Position numbers and translations under genes: made by a program
Source of the DNA: Verrucomicrobiota bacterium
GTDB lineage: Bacteria; Verrucomicrobiota; Kiritimatiellia; Kiritimatiellales; Pontiellaceae
Reading direction: 5' to 3'
Assembly (NCBI GenBank): GCA_003532555.1
Contig: DOEU01000060.1
Span: 1,061-7,816, forward strand
Length of the DNA: 6,756 nucleotides
Shown: piece by piece, positions 6,278 through 6,756 of the stretch
Position numbering within the stretch: the stretch's first letter is position 1
Layout of the letters: the number at the start of each line of letters is the position of its first letter
The notes under the pieces: generated by a model
What the model was told of the DNA's origin: nothing
The model's input: the letters and a program-made list of their open reading frames with translations, nothing else
The model's database searches: none

Positions 6278-6756
6278 ATGTCCGATGAAAATAATATTCA
6301 GATCTATTCACCTCCAAATAATGTAAGTGAAAATTCTTATTTTCCTGATATGGAGACATATCAAGAGTTATATAATAAGAGCATTACTGACTCAGATACT
6401 TTTTGGTCTGATCAAGCGATAAAAAATATAGACTGGATTAAGCCCTTTTCTCAAGTGTGTGATAGCAACTTGACTACAGGAAAAATATCTTGGTTCGATG
6501 GTGGACAACTGAACGTCACATCACAGTGTATCGATCGGCATCTAAAAGACCGAGCTAGTAAGATAGCGATTTTATGGGAAGGTGATGAACCGGGTGATGT
6601 AAAAGAGATTACCTACCAAGAATTACACGACGAAGTATGTCGCATGGCAAATGTACTCCGTAAGTATGGGATTGGTAAAGGTGACCGCGTGGCTTTGTAT
6701 ATGCCAATGATCCCTGCGGCAGCATACGCGATGCTTGCTTGTGCGCGAATAGGGGC
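6278..6756 (+). CDS. acs: Acetyl-CoA synthetase, AMP-forming (partial, 3' end outside window)
   Basis: The first 159 residues of the AMP-forming acetate:CoA ligase are visible. This cytoplasmic enzyme activates acetate to acetyl-AMP and then acetyl-CoA. The N-terminal ACAS_N region is clear: YQELYNKS (28-35), FWSDQA (42-47), ISWFDGGQLNVTSQCIDRHL (70-89), ILWEGDEPGD (98-107), ITYQELHDEVCRMANVL (111-127) and KGDRVALYMPMIPAAAYAMLACARIG (134-159, the start of the adenylate-forming core). The family is about 630-660 residues, so three quarters lies beyond the right edge. The ATG at 6278 is chosen because it is 11 bp after the nfu stop and gives the normal short leader before the first conserved segment. 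No convincing Shine-Dalgarno sequence precedes it, so translation may depend on coupling to nfu. The MSDENNIQIY leader is variable in the family. Confidence 0.94.
   Translation, partial: MSDENNIQIYSPPNNVSENSYFPDMETYQELYNKSITDSDTFWSDQAIKNIDWIKPFSQVCDSNLTTGKISWFDGGQLNVTSQCIDRHLKDRASKIAILWEGDEPGDVKEITYQELHDEVCRMANVLRKYGIGKGDRVALYMPMIPAAAYAMLACARIG

Noticed and set aside
6084..6359. Open frame on the minus strand across the nfu 3' end and acs 5' end
   Set aside because: It is the antisense of two well-recognised genes and its translation shows no domain or membrane pattern.

Overview
The window reads as ordinary chromosomal DNA from a free-living bacterium. By eye the G+C content is moderately low, around 40%. 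Intergenic gaps are short, and I see no insertion sequence, phage gene, CRISPR array, tRNA or rRNA. The protein flavour suggests the PVC/Verrucomicrobiota group, possibly a marine Opitutales/Puniceicoccales-like lineage. The signs are a ValS reading PIEPRLSEQWF, a LipA reading LTPDFWGR, and several genes lacking a strong Shine-Dalgarno sequence. This placement rests on general resemblance and is tentative.

Layout, left to right. (1) The C-terminal three quarters of valyl-tRNA synthetase (+), whose start lies outside the window. (2) Convergent to it after 28 bp, an NAD(P)H-dependent ferredoxin reductase of the rhodocoxin/putidaredoxin reductase type (-). (3) A 136-bp divergent intergenic region. 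(4) lipoyl synthase lipA (+), followed after 15 bp by a Dpm1-like family 2 glycosyltransferase (+), probably one transcript. (5) A DUF368 (PopT-type) membrane protein on the minus strand, whose stop codon overlaps the end of the glycosyltransferase by 8 bp. (6) An 85-bp divergent control region. (7) A stand-alone Nfu/NifU C-terminal-domain iron-sulfur scaffold (+), followed after 11 bp by the start of acetyl-CoA synthetase acs (+), which runs off the right edge.

Two functional themes can be proposed. The first is lipoate and acetyl-CoA metabolism. LipA is a two-cluster radical-SAM enzyme that needs low-potential electrons and Fe-S cluster repair. The window also holds a ferredoxin reductase divergent from lipA and an Nfu scaffold of the class known to serve lipoyl synthase, and the Nfu gene sits directly ahead of acs. 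The second is polyprenyl-phosphate use. A Dpm1-like glycosyltransferase, whose family commonly glycosylates polyprenyl phosphate, lies tail to tail with a DUF368 protein, a family implicated in returning polyprenyl phosphate across the membrane. Both links are inferences from family knowledge and adjacency.

I found no convincing undescribed system. The findings are modest: gene-neighbourhood hypotheses, start-site questions and a visible internal duplication in the DUF368 protein.
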